64,000 bases of DNA from assembly GCA_016213105.1 (NCBI GenBank), contig JACRBN010000017.1, positions 1 through 64,000 on the forward strand, read 5' to 3'. The position numbers were made by a program, and so were the translations under genes. This DNA comes from Chloroflexota bacterium. GTDB lineage: Bacteria; Chloroflexota; Anaerolineae; Anaerolineales; Villigracilaceae. The notes under the pieces were generated by a model. That model worked only from the letters and a program-made list of their open reading frames with translations. It was not told the DNA's origin and did no database searches. This document shows, piece after piece, positions 52,221 through 61,044 of this stretch. How positions within the stretch are numbered: the stretch's first letter is position 1; every line of letters starts with the position of its first letter.

Positions 52221-53029
52221 CGACCACGTTGATGCCCATGGGCGGCGCGCTCGATGAGCGCAAGGATCCCGCCGTGCTGATGGAATTCCTGCGCCGCGCG
52301 GGCGGGAAGAAGGCGCGCATCCTGATCCTGCCGCAGGCTTCGGCGCGGCGCGACACGGGCCGCGAATACGTGGAGATGTTCAAGGATTTCGGCGCGAAGG
52401 AGGCCGTCTCGCTGGAGTTCCGCCAGCGCGCCGAGGCTGGCACGAGCGAACAAATCAAGCTGCTGCGCAAGGCCACGGGCATCTTCTTTTCGGGCGGCAC
52501 GCAGATGCGCATTGCGACGATCATCGGCGGGATGCCGCTCGAAGCGGAATTGCAGGCGGCTTATCGCCGCGGCTGTATCGTCGGCGGGACCAGCGCCGGG
52601 GCCTCGATCCTCTCGAAGACCATGATCGCCTACGGCAGGGGCGGGCCGACTCCGCGTGAGCGCATCGTCCAGTTTTCGGCGGGGCTGGGATTCACCGACA
52701 GGTTCATCTTCGACCAGCACTTCCGCCAGCGCGACCGCCTGGGACGGCTGATCTACGCCGTCTCCTCGCACCCGGGCGTCTTTGGCGTGGGCATCGACGA
52801 GGACACCGCCGCCATCGTGGAGGACGATGCGCATTTAACGGTGGTCGGCTCGGGGGCGGTCACGATCGTGGACGGCTTCCAGATCACGGATACGGACATT
52901 GCCGAGATCGAGCACGGGGGCGCGGTGGCAGTATCCAATTTGATCGTGCATGTGTTAACGAAGGGTAGTGTGTATGACGGGCGGACGCGCGCCGCGTCCC
53001 TTCCGCTAAAACCGCTCCTGGTGGATTAG
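52217..53029 (+). CDS. Cyanophycinase-family peptidase (S51), cytoplasmic
   Basis: 270 residues, the length of CphB. Start GTG 52217 overlaps the gntR stop. The nucleophile is Ser126 in GGTSAGAS, with FFSGGTQ upstream and FIFDQHFRQRDRLGRL later, all typical of cyanophycinases. No signal peptide. The family hydrolyses cyanophycin to beta-Asp-Arg dipeptides; S51 also includes PepE dipeptidases, so internal dipeptide cleavage is possible. No cyanophycin synthetase gene is present. Confidence 0.9.
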   Translation: MTTTLMPMGGALDERKDPAVLMEFLRRAGGKKARILILPQASARRDTGREYVEMFKDFGAKEAVSLEFRQRAEAGTSEQIKLLRKATGIFFSGGTQMRIATIIGGMPLEAELQAAYRRGCIVGGTSAGASILSKTMIAYGRGGPTPRERIVQFSAGLGFTDRFIFDQHFRQRDRLGRLIYAVSSHPGVFGVGIDEDTAAIVEDDAHLTVVGSGAVTIVDGFQITDTDIAEIEHGGAVAVSNLIVHVLTKGSVYDGRTRAASLPLKPLLVD

Positions 53030-53054
53030 GAGCACAGACCAAAAGGAGAAGAAC

Positions 53055-54794
53055 ATGAGATTTTTGAAGATTGCCTTGACGTTGTTGTTCGCCGCGTCGT
53101 TCGTGCTGGCTGCCTGCGGAGGCCCCGCCGCCACGCAGACGGCTGCGCCCGAGGAACCCGCTGCGACCGAGCCGGCCGCGACGGAACCCGCCGCCACCGA
53201 AGCGCCCGTTGACCCGAATGCCCCGGTCAGCGGCGGCACGGTCATCATCGGCACACCGCAGGAACCCGGCATGATGAACACCCTGTTGACCTCCTCGTCC
53301 ATCGAGGATGCCGTCACGTCGCTGTTCGTGGAGGGCCTGGTCTCGGTCAACGAGAAGGGTGAGTACGTGCCCGTGCTGGCCAAGGAACTGCCGACCGTTT
53401 CGGAAGACGGCCTGGTCGTGACCTGGAAGCTGCTCGAAGGCGTCAAGTGGTCGGACGGCTCCGACTTCAACTGTGACGATGTCAAGTTCACCATGGACGG
53501 CGCTCTGTCCGACCTGTCGCAGGTGAGCGCCTCGGGCTATCGCGACATCGAGACCCTCGAATGCCCCGATCCCTACACCGTGGTGGCCACCTTTGGCGAG
53601 ATCTATGCCCCCTACCTGCGCCTGTTTGCCTACCTCGTGCCCGATACGGCCGGCCCGCTCGAGCAGATGGAAACCTGGGATATCAACCGCAATCCCGTTG
53701 GCACCGGCCCGTTCATCCTGGGTGAGTGGGAGCCTGGCGACCACCTGACCTTTGTCCGCAACCCGTACTACCGCGAAGAAGGCAAGCCCTATCTCGACAG
53801 CGTCATCATCAAGATCCTGCCTTCGCGCGAAGTGGGCATGCAGCTGCTCGGCACCGGTGAGATCGACGCCCTGTGGGACGTGACCGAAGCCGACTTCCCC
53901 GCCCTGGAGCAGATGTCTGCCGATGGCGTGACCTTCGTCAGCACCGTGACCGGTGAGAACGAACTGCTCTCCTTCAACTTCGGCGCCAACGATGGCACCG
54001 CGCCCGCCGACCCCGCCACCGCCCCGCACCCGATCCTTTACGATTTGAAGGTGCGCGAAGCCATCCAGTACGCCATCGACAAGCAGATGATCGTGGACAC
54101 CCTGCTGTACGGCAACGTCAAGCCTGGCAACAGCGCGGTCCCGGTGGGCACCTTCGGCTGCCCGCAGCCCGTCAGTGAGTTCAGCGTCGACAAGGCCAAT
54201 GCCCTGCTCGATGAGGCTGGCTGGGTCATGGGCGCCGACGGTATCCGCGAAAAGGATGGCGTGCGCATGAGCCTCAAGATCGCCACCACCACTGGCAACC
54301 AGCTGCGCGAGCAGACCGAGCAGGTGCTGGCCGAAATGCTCAAGGCCGTGGGTATCGAACTCGTGATCGAGAACGTGCCCTCCGACGTGCTGTTCGCCAG
54401 TTGGGAGAGCGACGGCATGCGCGATCACGGCACCTATGACATCGTGATGTACACCACTGGCCCGGGCACCGATCCCGACAGTCACCTGTATTCGAGCTAT
54501 CACAGCACCCAGATCCCCACTGCCGAGAACGAAGGCACCGGCGCGAACTTCGCCCGCTACATCAATGCCGACGTGGACACCTGGCTGGATGAAGCCGCCA
54601 CCATCACCGACACCGCCCAGCGCAGGGACCTGTACTGCCAGGTCGTCGAACAGATCAACAAGGATCTGCCGCGCCTGTTCCTGTACGAGCGCCTGTCCAT
54701 CATGGGCCACCGCGTCGACTTCCACGGCCTGAAGATTTCCCCGACCTTCGTGGACTTCGCCTGGGACGCCGCCAACTGGTGGTCTTCCAAGTAA
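53055..54794 (+). CDS. Peptide ABC transporter substrate-binding lipoprotein (family 5)
   Basis: 579 residues, AAAAGGAGAAGAAC before ATG. Lipobox VLAAC, a repeated Pro-Ala-Ala-Thr-Glu linker, then an SBP_bac_5 domain: VIIGTPQEPGMMNTLL, VTWKLLEGVKWSDGSDFNCD, NPVGTGPFILGEWEPGDHLT, LKVREAIQYAIDKQMIVDTL, LLDEAGWVMGADGI. Dipeptide/oligopeptide receptor. 25 nt after the cyanophycinase and before two permeases, so ligand release and capture appear linked. Confidence 0.94.
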   Translation: MRFLKIALTLLFAASFVLAACGGPAATQTAAPEEPAATEPAATEPAATEAPVDPNAPVSGGTVIIGTPQEPGMMNTLLTSSSIEDAVTSLFVEGLVSVNEKGEYVPVLAKELPTVSEDGLVVTWKLLEGVKWSDGSDFNCDDVKFTMDGALSDLSQVSASGYRDIETLECPDPYTVVATFGEIYAPYLRLFAYLVPDTAGPLEQMETWDINRNPVGTGPFILGEWEPGDHLTFVRNPYYREEGKPYLDSVIIKILPSREVGMQLLGTGEIDALWDVTEADFPALEQMSADGVTFVSTVTGENELLSFNFGANDGTAPADPATAPHPILYDLKVREAIQYAIDKQMIVDTLLYGNVKPGNSAVPVGTFGCPQPVSEFSVDKANALLDEAGWVMGADGIREKDGVRMSLKIATTTGNQLREQTEQVLAEMLKAVGIELVIENVPSDVLFASWESDGMRDHGTYDIVMYTTGPGTDPDSHLYSSYHSTQIPTAENEGTGANFARYINADVDTWLDEAATITDTAQRRDLYCQVVEQINKDLPRLFLYERLSIMGHRVDFHGLKISPTFVDFAWDAANWWSSK

Positions 54795-54806
54795 TCTGAC
54801 CTGAAG

Positions 54807-54842
54807 GCATGCCCCTCCCGCCTGAAAATGGGAGGGGCATGC
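54807..54842 (+). terminator. Hairpin after the binding-protein gene
   Basis: GCATGCCCCTCCC (54807-54819) pairs with GGGAGGGGCATGC (54830-54842), 13 bp, loop of 10. No T-run. Same position relative to its gene as the hairpin at 35847; likely an mRNA-stabilising or partial-termination element. Confidence 0.65.
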
Positions 54843-54923
54843 GCCCAAAGCAAGTAAAATACTCCCTGCATCACCCATCTCCCGGGAGTCCTTCGTGGAA
54901 GTTACCCGTTCCACCCCAATCCT

Positions 54924-55895
54924 ATGGTCATCTATTTCACCCGCCGCATCCTGCAATCCATCTTTACGCTGATCGTGATCAGCATGATCCTGTACGGCCT
55001 GATCTCCTCCGTGCCGGGCGGGTTCATGAGCGCCTACACCGAGCGCGCCGATTTCACGCCCGAGGATCTGGCGCGCATCCGCGCCAAGTTCGGGCTGGAC
55101 GACCCCATCCCGGTGCGCTACGCCAAATGGCTGATGAACATGCTCAAGGGTGACATGGGCAATTCGTTCACCACCAAACGGCCCGTGATGCAGGAAATCG
55201 CAGACCGCCTGCCGAACACGCTGCTGCTGATGAGCCTGATGCTGGTCTGCACCCTGCTGGTGGCGATACCACTGGGAATTCTATCGGCGGTCAAGCAATA
55301 CACCTGGTTCGACCATATTGCCACCACGGCCGCCTTTGCGGGGCAATCCCTGCCTGTTTTCTGGTTTGGACTTTTACTCATCATTGTTTTTGCCGTCACC
55401 CTGCGCGGCGGGGACGGGAAGCCGCTGCTGCCCGGCTCCGGCATGTACACGCTGGGCGAGCCGTTCTCCCTGTGGGACCGCATCCGCCACCTGATCCTGC
55501 CGGTCTCCATGCTGACTTTCGTCTCGGCGGCGGAGTACATGCGCTACCTGCGCTCCTCCATGCTCGACGTGATTCACGAGGATTATGTCCGCACGGCGCG
55601 CGCCAAGGGATTGCGCGAAACGCTGGTCATCTACAAGCATGCCCTGCGCAATGCCATCATCCCGCTGGTAACGTTGATCGCCCTCGACCTGCCTGCGCTG
55701 TTCGGCGGGGCGCTCTTCACCGAAACGATCTTTGCCTGGCCAGGCATTGGCCGCCTGTATTTCACCGCTGCGCTCAAAACGGACTATCCGCTGGTCATGG
55801 CGATCCTGATGATCGAATCGGCTTTGATCATCGGCTCCAGCCTGCTGGTGGATTTCCTGTACGCGACCCTCGATCCCCGCATCCGGTTATCGTAA
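54924..55895 (+). CDS. Peptide ABC transporter permease, DppB type
   Basis: 323 residues. N-terminal FTRRILQSIFTLIVISMILY helix, DDPIPVRYAKWLMNMLKGDM loop, six-helix permease core, EAA loop EDYVRTARAKGLRETLVIYK, and C-terminal WPGIGRLYFTAA and DPRIRLS. Usual DppB length. The next permease starts 1 nt after its stop. Confidence 0.95.
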   Translation: MVIYFTRRILQSIFTLIVISMILYGLISSVPGGFMSAYTERADFTPEDLARIRAKFGLDDPIPVRYAKWLMNMLKGDMGNSFTTKRPVMQEIADRLPNTLLLMSLMLVCTLLVAIPLGILSAVKQYTWFDHIATTAAFAGQSLPVFWFGLLLIIVFAVTLRGGDGKPLLPGSGMYTLGEPFSLWDRIRHLILPVSMLTFVSAAEYMRYLRSSMLDVIHEDYVRTARAKGLRETLVIYKHALRNAIIPLVTLIALDLPALFGGALFTETIFAWPGIGRLYFTAALKTDYPLVMAILMIESALIIGSSLLVDFLYATLDPRIRLS

Positions 55896-55896
55896 T

Positions 55897-56814
55897 ATGG
55901 CAGCCACCATCCCATTCACGGAAAAAAAGAGCGTGCGTGAACAATCCCTGTTCCTGTTCTTCTGGTCGCGCTTCATCAAGCATCGCATGGCCCTCATCGG
56001 CGGGGCTGTCACCCTGTTCATCATCCTGCTGGTGACTCTCGCCCCCCTCGTCGCCCCATACGACCCGATGACCCAGGACCTGCTCCACCGCTTCCAGCCG
56101 CCCTCCGCGGCGCATTGGATGGGCACCGATGACCTGGGCCGCGACATGTTTGCGCGCGTGCTGTACGGCGGGCGCATCTCCCTGAGCGTTGGTCTGTTTG
56201 CCATGTCCATTTCGATCCTGCTCGGTTCGACCATCGGCCTGGCGGCTGGGTACTACGGCGGCTGGGCAGACAGCATCCTGATGCGCATGACCGAGACCTT
56301 CATGTCCATTCCGCGCCTGTTCGTGTTGATCGCGATGGGCATGTTCCTGCGCACGCTCGATCTGCCCTTCCTGCAGGCGGGTTCCTTCCTGCCGATCTCG
56401 CTGGTCATCGGCGCGCTCTCGTGGATGGGCACTGCCCGCCTGGTGCGCGCCTCGACACTGGAGTTGCGCGAGCGCGAGTTCGTGCTGGCCACCCGCGCCC
56501 TGGGCGGTTCGGATGCGCGCATCCTCTTCCGCCGCATCTTCCCCAACATCGCCAGCCCGATCATCGTCTCGGCCACGCTGGGATTGGCAGGCGCCATCAT
56601 CAGCGAGAGCGGCCTGTCATATCTCGGCTTCGGCGTGCAGCTTCCGACTCCCACCTGGGGCAACATGCTCTCGAACACGCAGAGCCAGATGACCACCGCC
56701 CCGTGGACGGCCGTATTCCCCGGCCTGATGATCTTCATCATCGTGATTGCCATCAACTACCTCGGCGACGGCCTGCGCGATGCGCTCGATCCGCGACATA
56801 CTGTGAAAAAGTAA
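55897..56814 (+). CDS. Peptide ABC transporter permease, DppC type
   Basis: 305 residues. Helix MALIGGAVTLFIILLVTLAP, the DppC landmark HWMGTDDLGRDMFARVLYGG, six helices, EAA loop EREFVLATRALGGSDARILF, end YLGDGLRDALDPRH. Partner of the preceding permease. No ATPase genes accompany them; the intact DppD/DppF pair at 42901-44944 is a plausible energiser. Confidence 0.95.
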   Translation: MAATIPFTEKKSVREQSLFLFFWSRFIKHRMALIGGAVTLFIILLVTLAPLVAPYDPMTQDLLHRFQPPSAAHWMGTDDLGRDMFARVLYGGRISLSVGLFAMSISILLGSTIGLAAGYYGGWADSILMRMTETFMSIPRLFVLIAMGMFLRTLDLPFLQAGSFLPISLVIGALSWMGTARLVRASTLELREREFVLATRALGGSDARILFRRIFPNIASPIIVSATLGLAGAIISESGLSYLGFGVQLPTPTWGNMLSNTQSQMTTAPWTAVFPGLMIFIIVIAINYLGDGLRDALDPRHTVKK

Positions 56815-56815
56815 C

Positions 56816-56912
56816 AACCTTGCGAAGGTTATTCCATTGCCAGGCTCTGCTGTTGAAACCAGTGCATTGAATATTCTGCATATTGAATTTGTGCCTTAAC
56901 CTTCGCAAGGTT
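56816..56912. repeat. 97-bp element with 15-bp inverted ends, copy A
   Basis: Left end AACCTTGCGAAGGTT (56816-56830) and right end AACCTTCGCAAGGTT (56898-56912) are exact inverted repeats; each end also folds on itself. A same-length copy with identical ends is at 63169-63265. Non-coding; it looks like a miniature mobile element or REP doublet. Confidence 0.75.
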
Positions 56913-57037
56913 CAAGGCTGTCCATGCATCTGCCGCCGTCCCCGGCGGCGGAATGTTAAAAGAGATTACGCCCTGAGCGGAGCGACGAGTGAAACGAGGA
57001 GCGCAGTCGAAGGGCAAAAAAAGAAGGAGAATTTCCG

Positions 57038-59074
57038 ATGAAAATCCGTCTTGCCACCCTGTTCATTTTGCTGACATTGATCCTTGCCGTCCCGATGCAG
57101 ACCTCCGCCCAGGCGAAGCCGGGCCTGCTGCTGCCCATCGGGGCGGGCTACACGGACACGTACGCCGGCCTGGGCCAGCACGCCGTGGCCAACGCGCGCG
57201 GCGACGTGGTGCATATCCTCGTGCTGGCCACACCCTACGCGACCGACGCCCAGCACATCTCCACGGGCGAGTTCGCGCAGAATATGAAGGACGCCGAGGA
57301 GCGCCGTCTGCAGACGGATGGCGCCTGTCAGCGCAGCCTGCCCGAAGGTTCCACGCTGACCTGCAAGGTGGAACTGCTGCCCATCTTCACCCAGGAGGAT
57401 GCGCTCAAGCCCGAGAACCTGGCCTACTTCACCGATGACGTGTCCCTCATCTTCATCCTGGGCGGCGACCAGGAGACCGGCATGGGCGCGATCCTCGGCA
57501 CGCCCATCGAGGAGCGCATCAATGAATTGCATGCGATGGGTACCATCATCGCCGGTACCAGCGCCGGCGCGGCCATGCAGTCGAAGATCATGATCGCCTC
57601 GCTGTCCACCAACTACGGCATCAACGACAGCCTGCGCGTGGGCGCGGTGCGCTACTGGAACACCGAGGAACAGCACGGTCTCAGCTTCGGCCTCCAGAAT
57701 GCCGTGCTCGACCAGCACTTCTTCCAGCGCGCGCGCATGGGACGCCTGTTGAACGTCATCACCCAGCCGGGCATGCCGCACCTGGGCGTGGGCGTGGACG
57801 CCTATACTGGCGTCGTCTCCGATAGCGAAGTGTTGCGCGACGTCTTTGGCCTCTACACCGTGACCGTGCTGGACGCCGAGACCTATCACTCCGCCGATGC
57901 GGTTAAGTACGTTACCGTCGAGGCGAACCGCCCGCCCATCATCAGCATCCGCAACGTGGTGGTCAACCTGCTCTCGCCGGGCGACGTGACCTACGACCTC
58001 AACACGCGCAGCTCGTCCATCGCGAATCCGCCCGCAGTGTGGGAACGCTCCTTCGAAACACTGACCATCCCCCAGGGCGCAGGCCCGCTCCTCCTGGGCG
58101 GCGACATCCTCGAAACGGTGGCCGACAGTCCCATCCTGAAGCAGTTCAAGGAACTGGCGGGTGACAATATCCTGATCGTGGCTTCGGGCTATCCCTCGGG
58201 ACGCTCGGCCGAGACCGCCATCAAGAAATACACCGACGGCCTGGGTGTGACCGTCCAGTCCATCGTGGTGGGCGACGCGCCTATCGTCATCCCCGCGGAC
58301 GTGACCGGCGTGCTGGTCATCGGCAAGGATCAGTCCAAGGTCAAGACGGCCTCGCTGGCCCCGCTGAAGGATTTCTGGCTCTCGGGCAAGCCCGTCATGG
58401 CCGACAACGCTGTCACGCCCATCCTCGGCGCGTTCTACTCGAACCACGAGCCGACCCCCTCTGACTCTGAGCTGGAGGAACTCGCCATACAGAAATCCTT
58501 CTGGCAGGGACGCACCAAGATGCTGCCCGGCCTGGGTTGGCTGAACGTGACTCTCGAACCGCAGTTGATCGGCGACCTGCGCTTCGGCCGCCTGTTCTCG
58601 CTGGCCTACAACCACCCCGACCTGCTGTCCATTGGCCTGAACCAGAACACCGCCATCCTGCTGACCGCCGACGGTGCGACCGCGCTCGGCAGCGACGGCG
58701 TCTACGTCTTCGACCTGCGCAAGGCTGTGACCCAACTTGGCACCAACGAAGGCTTCATCATCTCGAACGCCATGCTGGATGTCTTCGTGCCTGGCGACGT
58801 GATCCAGCCCGAGGTGGCGGATGTGAACGCCCAATTCGACCCCGCCCCCACGCCGCTCCTGCCGACCCCCGCGCCGACCGCCACCCAGACGCCTCCCGCC
58901 ACCCCCATCCCGCCTGCCACGCCCACCCAGCCTGCGCCGACGGCTACGAGCGCCCCTGCCGAGACGCCCGCGCCTGCGGCAGAGCCTGAGGCCGCCCTGC
59001 CCATCTGGGTCATGGTTATTGCCGCGGGGGCGGCCATCGTTGCCGCCCTGTGGTATTCCAGAAAACGCAGGTAA
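57038..59074 (+). CDS. Secreted, membrane-anchored tandem cyanophycinase-family protein
   Basis: 678 residues. Signal peptide (about 1-24, ending AQA). Residues about 28-300 are an S51 domain with ILGGDQETG and the nucleophile Ser175 in AGTSAGAA, then LDQHFFQRARMGRLLNV. Residues about 345-600 repeat the fold (LLLGGDILETVADSPILKQF, VLVIGKDQSKVKTA) but at the nucleophile place have MADNAVTP, so this half seems inactive. A Pro/Thr linker leads to a C-terminal helix (WVMVIAAGAAIVAALWY) and RKRR. It should work outside the cell, attached to the membrane, near the peptide importer. Confidence 0.88.
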   Translation: MKIRLATLFILLTLILAVPMQTSAQAKPGLLLPIGAGYTDTYAGLGQHAVANARGDVVHILVLATPYATDAQHISTGEFAQNMKDAEERRLQTDGACQRSLPEGSTLTCKVELLPIFTQEDALKPENLAYFTDDVSLIFILGGDQETGMGAILGTPIEERINELHAMGTIIAGTSAGAAMQSKIMIASLSTNYGINDSLRVGAVRYWNTEEQHGLSFGLQNAVLDQHFFQRARMGRLLNVITQPGMPHLGVGVDAYTGVVSDSEVLRDVFGLYTVTVLDAETYHSADAVKYVTVEANRPPIISIRNVVVNLLSPGDVTYDLNTRSSSIANPPAVWERSFETLTIPQGAGPLLLGGDILETVADSPILKQFKELAGDNILIVASGYPSGRSAETAIKKYTDGLGVTVQSIVVGDAPIVIPADVTGVLVIGKDQSKVKTASLAPLKDFWLSGKPVMADNAVTPILGAFYSNHEPTPSDSELEELAIQKSFWQGRTKMLPGLGWLNVTLEPQLIGDLRFGRLFSLAYNHPDLLSIGLNQNTAILLTADGATALGSDGVYVFDLRKAVTQLGTNEGFIISNAMLDVFVPGDVIQPEVADVNAQFDPAPTPLLPTPAPTATQTPPATPIPPATPTQPAPTATSAPAETPAPAAEPEAALPIWVMVIAAGAAIVAALWYSRKRR

Positions 59075-59091
59075 ATCCTTTTCAATACCCT

Positions 59092-59126
59092 CACCCCGAA
59101 GCATGGCCTTCGGGGTGTTTTTTTTT
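59092..59126 (+). terminator. Intrinsic terminator of the cyanophycinase/ABC operon
   Basis: CACCCCGAAG (59092-59101) pairs with CTTCGGGGTG (59108-59117), followed by nine T. Confidence 0.92.
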
Positions 59127-59228
59127 GTAAGAAACGAACTGCGCCACTTTGCAAAGCGCTACTTGCAAAACAAGAGTAAAAATGTCAGAATAGTTAACTG
59201 TAACCTTACTGGATTTGAGGAGAAAGCC

Positions 59229-60923
59229 ATGAAGAAAAGGGTTGTATATCTGACGGTCGTTTTATTGTTTGTTTCGCTTGCATGTCAGGTCGTCACGGGA
59301 CCTGTGGTGGGCACAGAGCCGACGTCTGGCCCCGCGGTTCCAACGACGAGCCCGCAGCCGGCCATCGCGCTTCCAGAGCCGACGTCCACCCTGGAGCCTG
59401 TGTCGGAGAAGTCCCTGGCCGGGCTGATCGTTAGCAGTCCCGCCTTTGGCGCGCAGCAGGGGGGCGGGTATTGGCGCGGCCTGGGAATCGTCAATGAAGC
59501 CGGGGAACTCATCCACGTGGCCAACGAGGCCTGGTATCTGGGCTATTCCCCCACAGGGCTGCTGGTCTATCAGCACGGATATGGGTATGGTCTCGAGCGC
59601 TATGCCTATAATTTGAAGGTTTATCATGCCGCTACGGGCCGCACACTCGAGATCAACGACGGCCTGGAAGGCATCAAGGAATTTTTGGGGTGGGTGGATC
59701 CCGCCCGGTTCGTTTACGTCAACCACTATGAATGGCTGCTTTTCGAGGCCTACGGATATTTCGAAGGGTCGGAGGTGCTGCTGGCGGATGGTGAAAGCGG
59801 GGAGGCATCCCTGCTGTTCGAGCACGCCTTCCAATTCAAGGCCAGCCCGGACCGCTCCAGGATCGCCTATACCACGGGGACGAAAATGGAAGCGGAGAGC
59901 GAAACCATGCAGCCGGGCGCCGGGTGTTTCGAAGCGCACATCTACGACCTGGCTTCGTCCACCAGCACCCGCTTCGAAACAGACGGCTTGACGGAGCCCC
60001 CGCTGTGCATGGGCTACCCCGAATGGTCGCCGGATGGAAAGCGCATCGCCTGGATCGGTTATTTCCAGGACGGGACATTCCACCCGATTATTTTCAACCT
60101 GCAGGATGGAACGGGAGTCGCTTACCCCGAAATCCAGGTTCATGGAAGCAGCCAGTTCCCCGGCGGATGGAGCATGGGGTACGGCCCCGCCTGGATCGAT
60201 GAGCATACTTTTTGGACGGAAGCCTATGAGGTCGACGTTCTGACCGGGCAGGAGGCCAGTCCGCGCGAAAACACCTGGACCTTTCTCAGCTCGCCCGCGG
60301 TCACAAGGGCGGATGGCCGCTTGGCCGTGGAGTTGAACGATGGCGTGCTCGAGATACAGGCTGTGAACGGTGCGGCCCTGGCCTCGTATGCACTCGACGA
60401 TCTGTATCATGGCGGACGGAACCGGATCGGTTTCGATGCGGGGGAGGAATTTCAGGCCCTTATCGAGGATTGGGGCTTGTTTGCGCCCCCGGCCGGCGTC
60501 GAAAGCGAGCTCCAGGCTGGGAGCGTTCCAGCGACAGCGGAAAACCCCGACGCGGCGGGAGATTGTTCCACCGGAGTGGTCATCACCACGCGGGACACGT
60601 CCAAGGGCGATTACCTCCAGATCTGCGCCAACGATGAGCAATATGAGATCGGCCCCGTGGCAAAGGGCGCCTTTGGCGTTGCGCCCACGGGCACGTTCTT
60701 TGTGTATTGCGCCAATAACGGCGCCGTCTATGCGGCGCTCGTCGGGGATCTCACCCTGCACGTCATCGGCAGCGTCAAGGATTTTGCCGTCATCCAGCGC
60801 GGCGATGTCCCGCAATTCGTCATCGAATTCGATGAGAACGATCTCTCCACTGTGACCATTCGGGAGCTTTCCTACAATCAGAGCCAGGTCATCTCGATCC
60901 CCAGGAGCATTTCCACCCCTTGA
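59229..60923 (+). CDS. Beta-propeller (PD40-like) lipoprotein
   Basis: 564 residues from ATG 59229 with GAGGAGAAAGCC before it; the longer frame crosses the terminator. Lipobox SLAC, Thr/Pro linker, then strands such as FKASPDRSRIAYTTGTK and YPEWSPDGKRIAWIGYFQDG, which are TolB-like PD40 repeats, and a C-terminal region with a possible disulfide pair (DCSTGVV...QICAND). Exported, lipid anchored, function unknown. Similar in plan to the proteins at 3053 and 19474. Confidence 0.82.
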   Translation: MKKRVVYLTVVLLFVSLACQVVTGPVVGTEPTSGPAVPTTSPQPAIALPEPTSTLEPVSEKSLAGLIVSSPAFGAQQGGGYWRGLGIVNEAGELIHVANEAWYLGYSPTGLLVYQHGYGYGLERYAYNLKVYHAATGRTLEINDGLEGIKEFLGWVDPARFVYVNHYEWLLFEAYGYFEGSEVLLADGESGEASLLFEHAFQFKASPDRSRIAYTTGTKMEAESETMQPGAGCFEAHIYDLASSTSTRFETDGLTEPPLCMGYPEWSPDGKRIAWIGYFQDGTFHPIIFNLQDGTGVAYPEIQVHGSSQFPGGWSMGYGPAWIDEHTFWTEAYEVDVLTGQEASPRENTWTFLSSPAVTRADGRLAVELNDGVLEIQAVNGAALASYALDDLYHGGRNRIGFDAGEEFQALIEDWGLFAPPAGVESELQAGSVPATAENPDAAGDCSTGVVITTRDTSKGDYLQICANDEQYEIGPVAKGAFGVAPTGTFFVYCANNGAVYAALVGDLTLHVIGSVKDFAVIQRGDVPQFVIEFDENDLSTVTIRELSYNQSQVISIPRSISTP

Positions 60924-60997
60924 GGCTGTCTGGTTCCTCCACCGCGAGGAGCTGGTCTTTCGCACGTAGCGGCGATAGGGGATATGACAGAAAATCA

Positions 60998-61030
60998 AAA
61001 GAGGCGCTTGCACATGGCAGGCGCCTCTTT
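60998..61030. terminator. Bidirectional terminator between convergent genes
   Basis: AAAGAGGCGC (60998-61007) pairs with GCGCCTCTTT (61021-61030). The A/T ends give U-tracts on both strands. It serves the lipoprotein gene (+) and the esterase gene (-). Confidence 0.75.
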
Positions 61031-61044
61031 GATCGAGTGGTTGT

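Noticed and set aside
52884-54956. 690-codon minus-strand frame opposite the binding-protein gene
   Set aside because: Antisense shadow of 53055-54794; no domain or ribosome site.
56966-59104. 712-codon minus-strand frame opposite the tandem cyanophycinase
   Set aside because: Antisense shadow; Arg/Gly/His-rich with no recognisable protein features.
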